The notes under the pieces were generated by a model. The model was not told the origin of the DNA, did not search any database, and saw only the letters and a list, made by a program, of their open reading frames with translations. DNA of 60,058 nt from NCBI GenBank assembly GCA_017446685.1, contig JAFSQI010000117.1:1-60058 (forward strand), given 5' to 3'. A program made the translations under genes and the position numbers. The stretch's first letter is position 1. Every line of letters starts with the position of its first letter. Below, in pieces: positions 44,078-52,532 of this stretch. This DNA comes from Butyrivibrio sp. (GTDB lineage: Bacteria; Bacillota; Clostridia; Lachnospirales; Lachnospiraceae).

Positions 44078-46276
44078 TTATGAAATTTTGATACTAAATT
44101 GTGTGTTCAACCGTACTTTATTAATTCTGCAAGCCTTTCCGCCTTCCATTTGAGGCCAATTTTGCAAATACAGGCTATTCTTGTCCTTCTCAGATAAAGG
44201 AGTAATGAAAACATCAGCAGCTATAGCATTATCAACATATCTCTTAAGGCCAATTTCCCAAATCTGCCCTGTGTAGAAACTGTCTGTAGCAATCTCACCG
44301 TCGATATAGAATTTTCCGGTATCGCCCACATAATCAATCAACATATAGACTTCATTTGCATTTTCAGCAAAATTCTCAGCCATAACACTGTAATTCTTGC
44401 CATTCTCATCCTCTGATGTCTGAATAACAGAAATATTTCCTTTATTTTCGAATGTATTGACACTTTCATAAACTGCAAAAGCATCTGAATCAATAAATTC
44501 TCCAGAAAAAGAAACTTCCTTTTCCTTAACAAAATTCTGAGGAACATCGGAAAGTGCAGGAAATGTTTTAAATGTCAGTTTTCTATCTTCAGAAATAGTA
44601 TATTTAAGCTCTACACTGCCATTTGAAGCAGTAATAGCTTCAGCCTGAGAAATAATCAGATACTCTTTTCCATTAATACAAACTTTTGATGAATGAACAG
44701 CATCATCCCTGCTTATCACAATTATAGCGTTGCCATCCAGATCTCCTTTTACATCAACATGAGGCTTTCTGTCATCATCAGTATAAAAAACATACGCATC
44801 ATGTTTTTTATCATCAAAATTATGCACTACGCATACGGCAGTTGCATCAATTGTAAGGTAAGCCTTCTCTCCCACAGGCATATTGAATGGATAAAAGAAG
44901 AAGTCTCCATCTTTCACATCTCTTTTTGCAAAAGAAGCAAGTTTTGCCCCATTCTCATCCCATGCAGTTAACTCAACATCTTTGTGAAGAGCCATTTTAT
45001 ATCTTCTCTGATAATTATTCACGAAAAGATATCCTCTTTTGATTGTTGAACCATCAGAAGCAGTCTCAGTCTTGTATCTTACTGCACTTCTCAAGTTTTC
45101 AAAATCAGTTGGTTTTAATGGATTTCCGGGCTGTTCAACATAAGGCATATCGCAAAGATCATCGCCAAAGTCATGCACAAAGCTTGAAATAAGCCTTACC
45201 TCTCTGTAAGTATCCTCCATCTGTCCAAACTCACGAAGAGGTGCATTAAAATCATAGGAATATTCAGGAAGATCATTAGGATAACCTGTCGCTCTTGTTT
45301 CCTGTAAGGTTGTAAGTTTTCCCTTAGGATTAGTTCCTCCATGGTACATATAATAACCAAGAAGATTTGCTCCGCTTCCCATTTTTGTCATAGTCATTGC
45401 AGCAGTATCAAGCCCTGATGCAATCGGCCTTCTGTGGTGAGTAACCTGAAGTCCTCCACCAAGCTCTGCTGTCAGGAACGGGAACTTATCCATATCAAAT
45501 GTAATTCCGGCTCCAAGTCCATGATCAGAACCTATATTGTGATCATTTCTTTCTTTTGTAAAAATATAATTACCACTTGGCTCTATCTCAGTAAGTCTCT
45601 GGTCCCAAGGTGCTTCACAGTAGCCGCCCATTACAGGAAGCATGCCACCAGTTACAGCACCTCCCCAACCTGTTGCTGTATAGATTGGAACAACAAAACC
45701 TATTTCTTCAGCCATTTTCTTGAGAGTGCGCATGTGCTCTTCACCCTCTTCACCATTTTTTCCGCCACAGTGCCCATACTCATTTTCAATCTGAACTCCG
45801 ATTACAGGTCCGCCGTCTTTCAGAAAATATCCTTTTGCCTGTTCATAGGTTTTTTCATAAAAAGTTCTTACATGCTCAAGGTATTCAGAAGCATTAGTTC
45901 TGGTTTCATAGCCCTTTTCTTTTGCCTCATTAAGAAGCCAATCAGGAAATCCTCCATTTCTGGCTTCACCATGTGCCCAGGGACCGATTCTCAAAATACT
46001 GTACATTCCAACTTTTTTCACTGTTTCGAGAAAATCCCTAAGACATCTGTCCCCTGTAAAATCGAATTCTCCCTTAATTTCTTCATGATGAATCCAGATA
46101 ACATAAAGTGAAACAATATCCACTCCACCGGCCTTCATCTTACACAATTCTTCTTCCCAGTTTTTCTTGGGATATCTGCTAAAATGCATCTCACCCATAA
46201 CCGGAAACCAACGTTTTCCATCAACCAAAAGACTGATTGCATCAAATCCAAGTTTTGAATCTGCTGTAATTTTCAT
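44078..46276 (-). CDS. Glycoside hydrolase family 35 beta-galactosidase
   Basis: 732 residues from the ATG at 46276 (GAGGAG upstream); the frame is open to 46333 through the terminator hairpin, which cannot be coding. No signal peptide: cytoplasmic. The TIM barrel (1-330) has FPVMGEMHFSRYP, the acid/base motif QIENEYG (Glu166), and the nucleophile region LTAELGGG (Glu271), plus GGTNPKG; beta-sandwich domains follow. GH35 enzymes remove terminal beta-galactose. It is last gene of the sugar importer operon and presumably cleaves the imported galactosides. An intrinsic terminator lies immediately before its ribosome site, so expression requires read-through. Confidence 0.9.
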   Translation of the reverse strand: MKITADSKLGFDAISLLVDGKRWFPVMGEMHFSRYPKKNWEEELCKMKAGGVDIVSLYVIWIHHEEIKGEFDFTGDRCLRDFLETVKKVGMYSILRIGPWAHGEARNGGFPDWLLNEAKEKGYETRTNASEYLEHVRTFYEKTYEQAKGYFLKDGGPVIGVQIENEYGHCGGKNGEEGEEHMRTLKKMAEEIGFVVPIYTATGWGGAVTGGMLPVMGGYCEAPWDQRLTEIEPSGNYIFTKERNDHNIGSDHGLGAGITFDMDKFPFLTAELGGGLQVTHHRRPIASGLDTAAMTMTKMGSGANLLGYYMYHGGTNPKGKLTTLQETRATGYPNDLPEYSYDFNAPLREFGQMEDTYREVRLISSFVHDFGDDLCDMPYVEQPGNPLKPTDFENLRSAVRYKTETASDGSTIKRGYLFVNNYQRRYKMALHKDVELTAWDENGAKLASFAKRDVKDGDFFFYPFNMPVGEKAYLTIDATAVCVVHNFDDKKHDAYVFYTDDDRKPHVDVKGDLDGNAIIVISRDDAVHSSKVCINGKEYLIISQAEAITASNGSVELKYTISEDRKLTFKTFPALSDVPQNFVKEKEVSFSGEFIDSDAFAVYESVNTFENKGNISVIQTSEDENGKNYSVMAENFAENANEVYMLIDYVGDTGKFYIDGEIATDSFYTGQIWEIGLKRYVDNAIAADVFITPLSEKDKNSLYLQNWPQMEGGKACRINKVRLNTQFSIKIS

Positions 46277-46291
46277 AAGTCCTATCTCCTC

Positions 46292-46321
46292 AAAAAAAGG
46301 CCTGCTTAACAAGCAGGCCTT
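46292..46321 (-). terminator. Strong terminator directly before the GH35 ribosome site
   Basis: AAGGCCTGCTT and AAGCAGGCCTT form an 11-bp perfect stem with a 3-base loop (46297-46321), followed on the minus strand by seven Ts (46292-46298), then at once by GAGGAG and the GH35 ATG, 16 bases on. It starts 13 bases after the LacI gene stop. Confidence 0.9.
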
Positions 46322-46333
46322 AATGAACTGCAT

Positions 46334-47332
46334 TTACTTTGTGCTCTCTTTTAATACAACTTCATAATTTTTCAACATCTGATTTTGAACCTGATCACCA
46401 TCAATCATTGATAATAATGTTCTGGCAGCAACTGCACCAAGATTTTTATCATTAAAATTCAATGATGTAACCGAAGGCACAGTGCTTTCAAGTAATGAAC
46501 TATTATAAAATGATGCAACTCTTAAGTCATCAGGTATCTTTACTCTCTCATCTCTGCATCTGGCTAAAAGTTCACCGGCAAGACTATCATCCATGCAGAT
46601 TACGCCATCAACATTCTTTCTAAGCAAATCCTTAAGTATTCCCTTAATTCTGATATTGCTATCAATATCAAGATAAATCAAAGACTTGTCAAGCTCTACA
46701 CCAAGCTCATCAAAAGCAGCAGCAAATCCTTCATAACGCGTCTGAGTAATGATATGATTCGTTGAACCTCCGATAAGTGCAAGCTTTTTATGTCCTTTCG
46801 CCAAGAGAATTGATGTAAGCTCCTTGCAGGCGCCAAAATTGTCATTATCTACAGAAACGATGTCAGGTTCTACGGTCTTGCCGATAGCTACGAAAGGAAG
46901 TCCGCATTCCTTTAAATACTTTGCAGGAGCATCATTCACAAGTGTCCTGGTAAGAACCATTCCGTCAACCTTGTGATTTTCAACAATTCTTTTTAATCCG
47001 GTAATATCTCCTCCCGCAATCAAAGAAACTATGATATCGTAGCCAAAGCTCGAAGTAACTTCGCTCATTCCCATCATACATCTTTGAAAGAATGGTAAAT
47101 CTGATGCATCATAGTCATCCGGCCAAACTACGCCTATATTATAGGTTCTTTGCTTTGCCAAAGCTCTTGCCATGACATTAGGTCTGTAATTATGTTTTTC
47201 TATAAATTCCATGACTCTGGCTTTGGTACTGTCTCCGACTCTCCCTTTTCCCGAAATAGCGCGGGATACTGTAGTCTTTGAAATACCAAGAGCTTTCGCC
47301 ACGTCGTCAATTGTAATTTTTCCATCAGCCAT
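46334..47332 (-). CDS. LacI-family transcriptional repressor
   Basis: 332 residues. N-terminal LacI helix-turn-helix and hinge (ITIDDVAKALGISKTTVSRAISGKG, residues 6-30) and a periplasmic-binding-like sensor domain (60-330) for a sugar. It lies between the permease and beta-galactosidase genes. The operator at 51183-51200, just after the malE-type promoter start point, fits the CAAnCGnTTG core of LacI-family sites, so autoregulated repression relieved by a galactoside is the simple model. Weak Shine-Dalgarno (AAGGAAAAG) upstream of the ATG. Confidence 0.9.
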   Translation of the reverse strand: MADGKITIDDVAKALGISKTTVSRAISGKGRVGDSTKARVMEFIEKHNYRPNVMARALAKQRTYNIGVVWPDDYDASDLPFFQRCMMGMSEVTSSFGYDIIVSLIAGGDITGLKRIVENHKVDGMVLTRTLVNDAPAKYLKECGLPFVAIGKTVEPDIVSVDNDNFGACKELTSILLAKGHKKLALIGGSTNHIITQTRYEGFAAAFDELGVELDKSLIYLDIDSNIRIKGILKDLLRKNVDGVICMDDSLAGELLARCRDERVKIPDDLRVASFYNSSLLESTVPSVTSLNFNDKNLGAVAARTLLSMIDGDQVQNQMLKNYEVVLKESTK

Positions 47333-47402
47333 AACTGTAGTCTTTTCCTTGTTGTTTATCCGGAATTCTCACCAAGCTCATAAAAAGCATTAGTAAATTT
47401 TC

Positions 47403-48281
47403 TCAGCCCTTTACAGCTCCGCCGGTTACTCCTTCTACGTAATACTTCTGAAGGAACATGAAAAGAAGTGTAACAGGAATTGCTACCAATACTCCACCTG
47501 CGCAGAACCTTGTAAAGTATCCCTGATAGTCTCCTGTATTCATCCAACGATACATTGATACCGCTACATTATAGCTAGCATCATGTCCAAAAGCTATGTA
47601 TGACGCAAATACATAGTCATTCCATGGAGCCATAAATGCTACAAGCGCTGTATAAATAATAATAGGCTTACTCATAGGAATAGTCATTGTAAAGAATACT
47701 CTTGCTCTGGATGCTCCATCAATACGGGCAGCTTCATCAAGTGCCTTAGGAATTGTATCAAAATAGCCCTTACAAACATAGTAGCCCATACCAGAACTTG
47801 CAACAGATACCAGGATAAGACCCGGGATAGCTCCTGCCTGCGTAAGTCCCATTTCTTTAAGAAGGAAATACAAACAGATCATTGTAAGGAATCCGGGAAA
47901 CATTCCAAGTACAAGCCAGAATCTCATAAGTGCTGTTCTTCCTGTAAATCTCATACGGCTCAGAGCATAACTTACGCAAAGAACTATAATTGTCTGAAGT
48001 GCAGCTACAAAAAAAGCAATAACTACTGTATTAATGTACCATCTGATATAGTTTGTCTGACCACTTAACACAAATCTGTAATTATCCAAAGAAAAATGCT
48101 TGGGAATTACATAATCAACAATTCCGCCATATTCTACTGCTGAATCATACGAACGAAAACTTCCAAGTACAAGTCCCACAAACGGAAACAGCCATATTAT
48201 TACGATTATAACAAGTGCCAGATAAGCAAAGAAATTACTTATGGCACGATTTCTTTTCATTGAACCCTGCTTATTAGCCAT
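47403..48281 (-). CDS. Sugar ABC transporter permease, MalG/GanQ type
   Basis: 292 residues, six membrane helices, with the EAA motif in DEAARIDGASRARVFFTMTIPMSKP. Its ATG overlaps the stop of the preceding permease by one base (TAATG), a tight translational coupling. Forms the heterodimeric channel with the 466-residue permease. Best match by pattern: the maltose/galactan-type importers of Firmicutes (GanQ, MalG). No ATPase gene is in the locus; such importers use a shared MsmX-type ATPase from elsewhere. Confidence 0.9.
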   Translation of the reverse strand: MANKQGSMKRNRAISNFFAYLALVIIVIIWLFPFVGLVLGSFRSYDSAVEYGGIVDYVIPKHFSLDNYRFVLSGQTNYIRWYINTVVIAFFVAALQTIIVLCVSYALSRMRFTGRTALMRFWLVLGMFPGFLTMICLYFLLKEMGLTQAGAIPGLILVSVASSGMGYYVCKGYFDTIPKALDEAARIDGASRARVFFTMTIPMSKPIIIYTALVAFMAPWNDYVFASYIAFGHDASYNVAVSMYRWMNTGDYQGYFTRFCAGGVLVAIPVTLLFMFLQKYYVEGVTGGAVKG

Positions 48282-49681
48282 TATTGGAATCCCTCCTCAT
48301 CCTTTACTGAAGGTAACATCTGATATACAACCAATGAGATAACTGCTGTAACAACGAATACCATGATACCAATTACGGCTGCCATCTTGTAGTCTGTATC
48401 ATTAATTGTCATCTTATAAAGCCATGTAACCAAAAGGTCCGTTCCACCGGCGCCTCCTGTATAGGTCATGGACTTTGGTCCGCCTCCGGTCAGAAGATAA
48501 ATAACGTTAAAGTTATTTAAGTTTCCTGTATATGATGTAAGAAGATATGGTCCTGTCACAAAGAGCATATAAGGCATTGTGATATGTCTGAACATCTGCC
48601 ATGGAGTTGCTCCGTCAATTTTTGCAGATTCATATAGATCAGCAGGAATATTCATAAGAAGACCTGTAGCCATAAGCATAAGATAAGGAATACCTATCCA
48701 GATATTAACTACTACTATAGTAATCTTTGCAAGTGTAGGATCAGTCCAGAAAGGAATGGCATTCTGAATTATGCCAAGCTTCATAAGTGTTCCGTTTATT
48801 ATTCCTGCACTGTCAAACATTTTTGATACATACAAAAGACTTACAAACTGAGGAACAGCTATAGTCATAACAAGACATGTTCTCCAGAATTTTTTAAACT
48901 TAATGCCTTTTTTGTTAATAAGCATCGCAACTGCTATTCCAAGGAAATAATCGATGAATGTAGCAAGAAGTGCCCATATAAGAGTCCATACAAGGACACT
49001 TAAGAATGTGCTTCCAAAACCACCTGTTCCAAAAGAAAACAGATTTCTGAAGTTTTCAAATCCAACCCAGGTAAACAGTTTTGTAGGCGCCTGGTGCGTT
49101 GCGTCATAGTTTGTAAAAGCAACACATATCATGAAAACAATTGGCAAAACTGTAAAGGCAAATACACCTGCAACAGGAAGTGCCAAAAGAGTTTTATCAA
49201 AATTAGAGTCAAAGAGTGACAAAAAATCTGCCTTGTTGCCAGGAAGAGTCTTTCCGGATTTCAAGATTTCTTCCTGCTTTTTATTGTCCCTGATATTCAT
49301 GTACCAAAGAACAATCAAAAATATAATGAAGAATACTGTAAGTAATCCAAACAAAAGTATAAGAAATGAGTTATCTCCATATACTGTAGTTCTGTTTTTC
49401 TTTGTGGTCTCTACAATACCAAGTGTACCAAGCTTAGCAAAATACTGACCACCGAAAGATGTTACGAACCATATAAACAGCAGCTCAACTGCAAGGTACA
49501 TTCCACCTCGTAAGAACTGTCCTCTCATTATCTGACCAAAGCCCATAACGAGATACGAAATTTTAGTTTTCCAATCCCCACTTACAAACGTAACACCAAT
49601 ATCTTTTATTCCATTGCCTAATACAGAAAAGAAGTTTCCAACTGGATTCTTCTTATTTCCGGTCCCAGACGCGTTACTCAT
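48281..49681 (-). CDS. Sugar ABC transporter permease, MalF/GanP type
   Basis: 466 residues. Longer than usual at the N-terminus, with two additional hydrophobic stretches (about 45-150) before the conserved permease core (from about 175) and the EAA loop YESAKIDGATPWQMFRHITMP. The extension is common in MalF-like proteins of Lachnospiraceae. GGAGG nine bases before the ATG. Transcribed after an attenuator hairpin at 49714-49747 that should reduce its level relative to the binding protein. Confidence 0.9.
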   Translation of the reverse strand: MSNASGTGNKKNPVGNFFSVLGNGIKDIGVTFVSGDWKTKISYLVMGFGQIMRGQFLRGGMYLAVELLFIWFVTSFGGQYFAKLGTLGIVETTKKNRTTVYGDNSFLILLFGLLTVFFIIFLIVLWYMNIRDNKKQEEILKSGKTLPGNKADFLSLFDSNFDKTLLALPVAGVFAFTVLPIVFMICVAFTNYDATHQAPTKLFTWVGFENFRNLFSFGTGGFGSTFLSVLVWTLIWALLATFIDYFLGIAVAMLINKKGIKFKKFWRTCLVMTIAVPQFVSLLYVSKMFDSAGIINGTLMKLGIIQNAIPFWTDPTLAKITIVVVNIWIGIPYLMLMATGLLMNIPADLYESAKIDGATPWQMFRHITMPYMLFVTGPYLLTSYTGNLNNFNVIYLLTGGGPKSMTYTGGAGGTDLLVTWLYKMTINDTDYKMAAVIGIMVFVVTAVISLVVYQMLPSVKDEEGFQ

Positions 49682-49713
49682 TTAGATTTTCCTCCGCTTT
49701 TACTCTTTCTTGG

Positions 49714-49747
49714 AAAAAACCGGCAGAAGGCAAGCCCCCTGCCGGTT
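49714..49747 (-). terminator. Attenuator between binding protein and permease genes
   Basis: AACCGGCAG (49718-49726) pairs with CTGCCGGTT (49739-49747), a 9-bp stem with a 12-base loop, and T6 follows on the minus strand (A run 49714-49719). Partial termination explains the usual excess of binding protein over permease. Confidence 0.8.
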
Positions 49748-49797
49748 GAATTGTTACTGTAATATCTTATCCAGCTTGCTCTATTAACCAATAAGGA

Positions 49798-51138
49798 TCA
49801 TCTAAGAGCTGAAACTGTCTCCTGGAAAGACTTAAGTGCAGCCTTAATGTCATCATCAGATGCACCCTGAAGTGATCCTGTTACATCACCAGCAAGTGCT
49901 TCTGCATTTGTCCAGTAATCTCCAGGATACTGTCCCTGAGGAATTGTATATGCAAACTGCTCTGAAAGAGCTGAAAGAGCTTCATCAGCCTTTACTGCAT
50001 CATCAGCCTGTGCATTGAGGTTTGAAGGGCCCCAGCCAACTGCATTGTATCTGTCAAGCTGTACCTGTTCGCTTGTAAGGTAAAGAGCAAGTGCATCGCA
50101 TACAGCAAGCTTAAGTTCATCTTCCTGAGGCTTAACACCAAGAAGTTTGCATCCGTTAAATCCGCTCATCTGATATTCTTTTCCATCAGAACCTGTGAAT
50201 GTAGGAAGCTTAGCACATGCATAGTTGTCGCCAAGGAAATCCTTAACAACTCCGGCATCCCATGTTCCATCGATGATTGCTGCATAGTTTACAGCATCAC
50301 CTGCTGAAGAACCGGGCTGATATGCCTTGGAGGATGCAGTATCGATCATTTCCTTAAGAGCAACAAGGCCCTTATCAGAATCATAATCCATTGTGCAGCC
50401 TGTGAAGTTTCCATCACTGTCTGAATCATATGTAAGTGTGCAGCCTGTTCCGAAGAAGAATGCTACCTGATACCATCCTGTCATATCCATGTAGAAGTTC
50501 TTTCCTGCTGCTTCGCACTGCTCAAGAATTCCCTCAAGAGTAGAAGGATCTGTTACAACACTCTTATCATAGTAAAGGAAATATCCATTATCTGCTGTCA
50601 TAGGATAAGCATAAAGAGTATCACCAACTGTAGCTGCTACTACTGCGCCTTGTGCATTGTCATTCTCAATTGCGCTTACGTTCTCAGGAGCAACTTCTAC
50701 AAGAGCACCTGCAGCAACAAGTCTTGCTGTCTGGTCCTGTGCAAATCCATAGATATCAGCACCTGCTGTAACATCTGTAATCATGTTACCTGCTGCATCG
50801 CCTTCACCTACTGCCTCAACAGTTACAGTGTAGCCGGCATACTGTGGATTCTCTGTCTGCCACTTATCAATTGTTTCCTTTGTGAAATCAACAACGTTAT
50901 CAGCAACCCAAACCTTGATTTCGCCTGTGCCATAGTCTGTGATTTCTTCTGTAGCTTCTGCAGTCTGCTCTGATGTCTCTGTTACTGCTTCTGCAGTCTG
51001 CTCTGCTGTCTCTGTTACTGTCTCAGCTACGCTTTCTGCTGTATCAGCTACGCTTTCTGCCTGCTCTGAACCGCATCCTGCAAGAAGAGATGCACCCATA
51101 GCAGCTGTCAATAAAACAGATACCATTTTCTTTTTCAT
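49798..51138 (-). CDS. Sugar ABC transporter substrate-binding lipoprotein (MalE/GanS type)
   Basis: 446 residues from the ATG at 51138 (GGAGG upstream; frame open to 51153). Lipobox LLAGC (Cys about 21) is followed by a repetitive Glu/Thr/Ala/Val linker of about 45 residues, then a family-1 extracellular binding domain (IKVWVADNVVDFTKETIDKW, VGEGDAAGNMITDVTAGADIYGF, PMTADNGYFLYYDKSVV). It should present galactosides or galacto-oligosaccharides to the two permeases; specificity is inferred from the GH35 enzyme. First gene of the operon, directly behind the promoter and LacI-type operator. Confidence 0.9.
   Translation of the reverse strand: MKKKMVSVLLTAAMGASLLAGCGSEQAESVADTAESVAETVTETAEQTAEAVTETSEQTAEATEEITDYGTGEIKVWVADNVVDFTKETIDKWQTENPQYAGYTVTVEAVGEGDAAGNMITDVTAGADIYGFAQDQTARLVAAGALVEVAPENVSAIENDNAQGAVVAATVGDTLYAYPMTADNGYFLYYDKSVVTDPSTLEGILEQCEAAGKNFYMDMTGWYQVAFFFGTGCTLTYDSDSDGNFTGCTMDYDSDKGLVALKEMIDTASSKAYQPGSSAGDAVNYAAIIDGTWDAGVVKDFLGDNYACAKLPTFTGSDGKEYQMSGFNGCKLLGVKPQEDELKLAVCDALALYLTSEQVQLDRYNAVGWGPSNLNAQADDAVKADEALSALSEQFAYTIPQGQYPGDYWTNAEALAGDVTGSLQGASDDDIKAALKSFQETVSALR
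50954..51064 (-). repeat. In-frame 33-bp and 21-bp tandem repeats in the lipoprotein linker
   Basis: Two near-identical 33-bp units (50954-50986 and 50987-51019) encode the 11-residue repeats TETSEQTAEAT and TETAEQTAEAV; two 21-bp units (from 51023 and 51044) encode the 7-residue repeat ESVAxTA/V. Repeat number could vary between strains and change linker length. Confidence 0.75.
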
Positions 51139-51182
51139 TATTTTTTCCTCCATAAAAAAATGTTACTCTTCCGTTGCGCATT

Positions 51183-51200
51183 GAGCGCAATCGGTTGCTC
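51183..51200 (-). promoter_or_regulatory. LacI-family operator at the sugar operon start
   Basis: GAGCGCAATCGGTTGCTC has the core GCAATCGGTTGC, a near-perfect palindrome of the CAAnCGnTTG type bound by LacI-family proteins. It lies just after the predicted RNA start (about 51202), the classic place for repression. An inverted TTGCGC...GCGCAA pair overlaps it on the downstream side. Confidence 0.7.
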
Positions 51201-51208
51201 TATTAAAA

Positions 51209-51237
51209 AGTTTATGCTTTGTGCACTTTTTTGTCAA
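51209..51237 (-). promoter_or_regulatory. Promoter of the sugar ABC-GH35 operon
   Basis: Perfect TTGACA (51232-51237) and TAAACT (51209-51214) with a 17-base spacer, about 70 bases before the binding-protein start. Confidence 0.8.
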
Positions 51238-51300
51238 TAAAGCACTTTATATGATAAAGCGTTCATGTTTTTGTAAGTATTGCACATTGACTTTTTCTCC

Positions 51301-51337
51301 GGAAACGTTTTCGGTAACGTTTTGCGCAATCGGTAAC
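51301..51337 (-). promoter_or_regulatory. Upstream cluster of operator-like boxes
   Basis: GGAAACGTTTTC (51301-51312), GTAACGTTTTGC (about 51314-51325) and GCGCAATCGGTAAC (51324-51337) lie side by side about 100-135 bases upstream of the RNA start. The last shares 11 identical bases (GCGCAATCGGT) with the main operator. They may be auxiliary sites for DNA looping, or for CcpA. Confidence 0.5.
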
Positions 51338-51361
51338 ACATAGGCGCAAAGCTGAATACTC

Positions 51362-52525
51362 TCAGCTCCTTTTCCTGTAATATGCCCCATCCTGAACCAC
51401 TGTGCCGCTGCATATCATATCCATGAGATATCCCATAAGCTCTGAAACTCCGAGATTTATATCTTTTGAATTCAATGATTCCAGAATCTGCGAAATATTT
51501 ACCGGAAAAACATCCAATGTTTCAAGTATCACATTCTTTAATTCCGTTTTTTCCGCACATCCCCCGGAAATATGCTTTTTTTCCTCACATTTTTGATTCT
51601 TTGCCGTTTCGTTTATTTGAGAAACCTGCTTAAATGTAAATCTATCAAGTCTTTCAAGCACATCTTCCACATGGAGCGCAACACCTGCTCCCTGACTTAT
51701 CAGCATATTACAGCCATCACTAAGTCTGTCAGTAACCCTTCCGGGAACAGCAAGCACTTCTTTTCCTTGCTCAAGAGCTGTATCTACAGTTATCTGAGTA
51801 CCTGACTTTTCTCTAGCTTCTATCACCAGAACAATATCTGCAAGTCCGCTTATTATCCTGTTCCTCATTGGAAAAAAACATGCTTTTGGCATAGTTCCGG
51901 GAGGATATTCAGATATGACTCCTCCTAAGCTGCACAGATTATCATATAATTCAATATTTTCCTCCGGATAACAGATGTCTGCTCCACTTCCGACTACTCC
52001 AAAAGAACTTCCGCCAGCCGCAATGGCTGCATTTTGGCTAACTCCATCAATACCTCTTGCCATCCCGCTTATAATCTGAACTCCCGAAAGAGCAAGTCCT
52101 CTGCCAAAGCTTCTTGCCATAAATCGACCATAATCAGAGCAAAATCTTGCTCCAACAATGGCAACAGAAGGTCTAAAAGGATCAGGTAGTTTTCCTTTGT
52201 AATAAATAGCAAAAGGTGCATCAGGAATATTTTTTAATTTGTCCGGAAATCTCTCATCTATACGTGAAATAAATTCAATTTCCTTGCTTTTAAGCTTTTC
52301 TTTTTCTTTCTCAAAGTCCCATACTCTTTTTGACTTCATGAGATTATTTATCATTTTGGAAGTTATAAATTCTTTTAATTCTCCTTCACTGGCCTCATAT
52401 ATTTCTTTACAGGTCATACCTCCGCATAAAAGCTTATCTATAGATTTATTACCAATACCAGGCACATTAAAAAGCCAATGGGCGAATTCATTTTCAGTGA
52501 TTGCGTTAATATTGTTTTTTACCAT
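51362..52525 (-). CDS. dprA: DNA processing protein DprA (Smf)
   Basis: 387 residues. N-terminal SAM-like helical part (1-75), the Rossmann DprA core (90-300) with VAIVGARFCSDYG, ISGMARGIDG, GSGADICYPEEN, FPMRNRIISG and SGTQITVDTALEQG, and a C-terminal winged-helix-like segment (about 330-387). DprA loads RecA on incoming single-stranded DNA during transformation. Ribosome site GAGG is inside the end of comM, seven bases upstream. Order comM-dprA is conserved in Firmicutes; the usual next gene topA is replaced by the sugar operon. Confidence 0.93.
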   Translation of the reverse strand: MVKNNINAITENEFAHWLFNVPGIGNKSIDKLLCGGMTCKEIYEASEGELKEFITSKMINNLMKSKRVWDFEKEKEKLKSKEIEFISRIDERFPDKLKNIPDAPFAIYYKGKLPDPFRPSVAIVGARFCSDYGRFMARSFGRGLALSGVQIISGMARGIDGVSQNAAIAAGGSSFGVVGSGADICYPEENIELYDNLCSLGGVISEYPPGTMPKACFFPMRNRIISGLADIVLVIEAREKSGTQITVDTALEQGKEVLAVPGRVTDRLSDGCNMLISQGAGVALHVEDVLERLDRFTFKQVSQINETAKNQKCEEKKHISGGCAEKTELKNVILETLDVFPVNISQILESLNSKDINLGVSELMGYLMDMICSGTVVQDGAYYRKRS

Positions 52526-52532
52526 TTAATTT

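Noticed and set aside
45434-46111. 225-codon open frame on the plus strand opposite the GH35 gene
   Set aside because: It lies wholly inside a gene with complete family motifs on the other strand, has no ribosome site and its Cys/Ser/Phe-rich composition is typical of an antisense shadow.
46277-46333. N-terminal extension of the GH35 enzyme
   Set aside because: It would translate the perfect terminator hairpin; GAGGAG marks the ATG at 46276.
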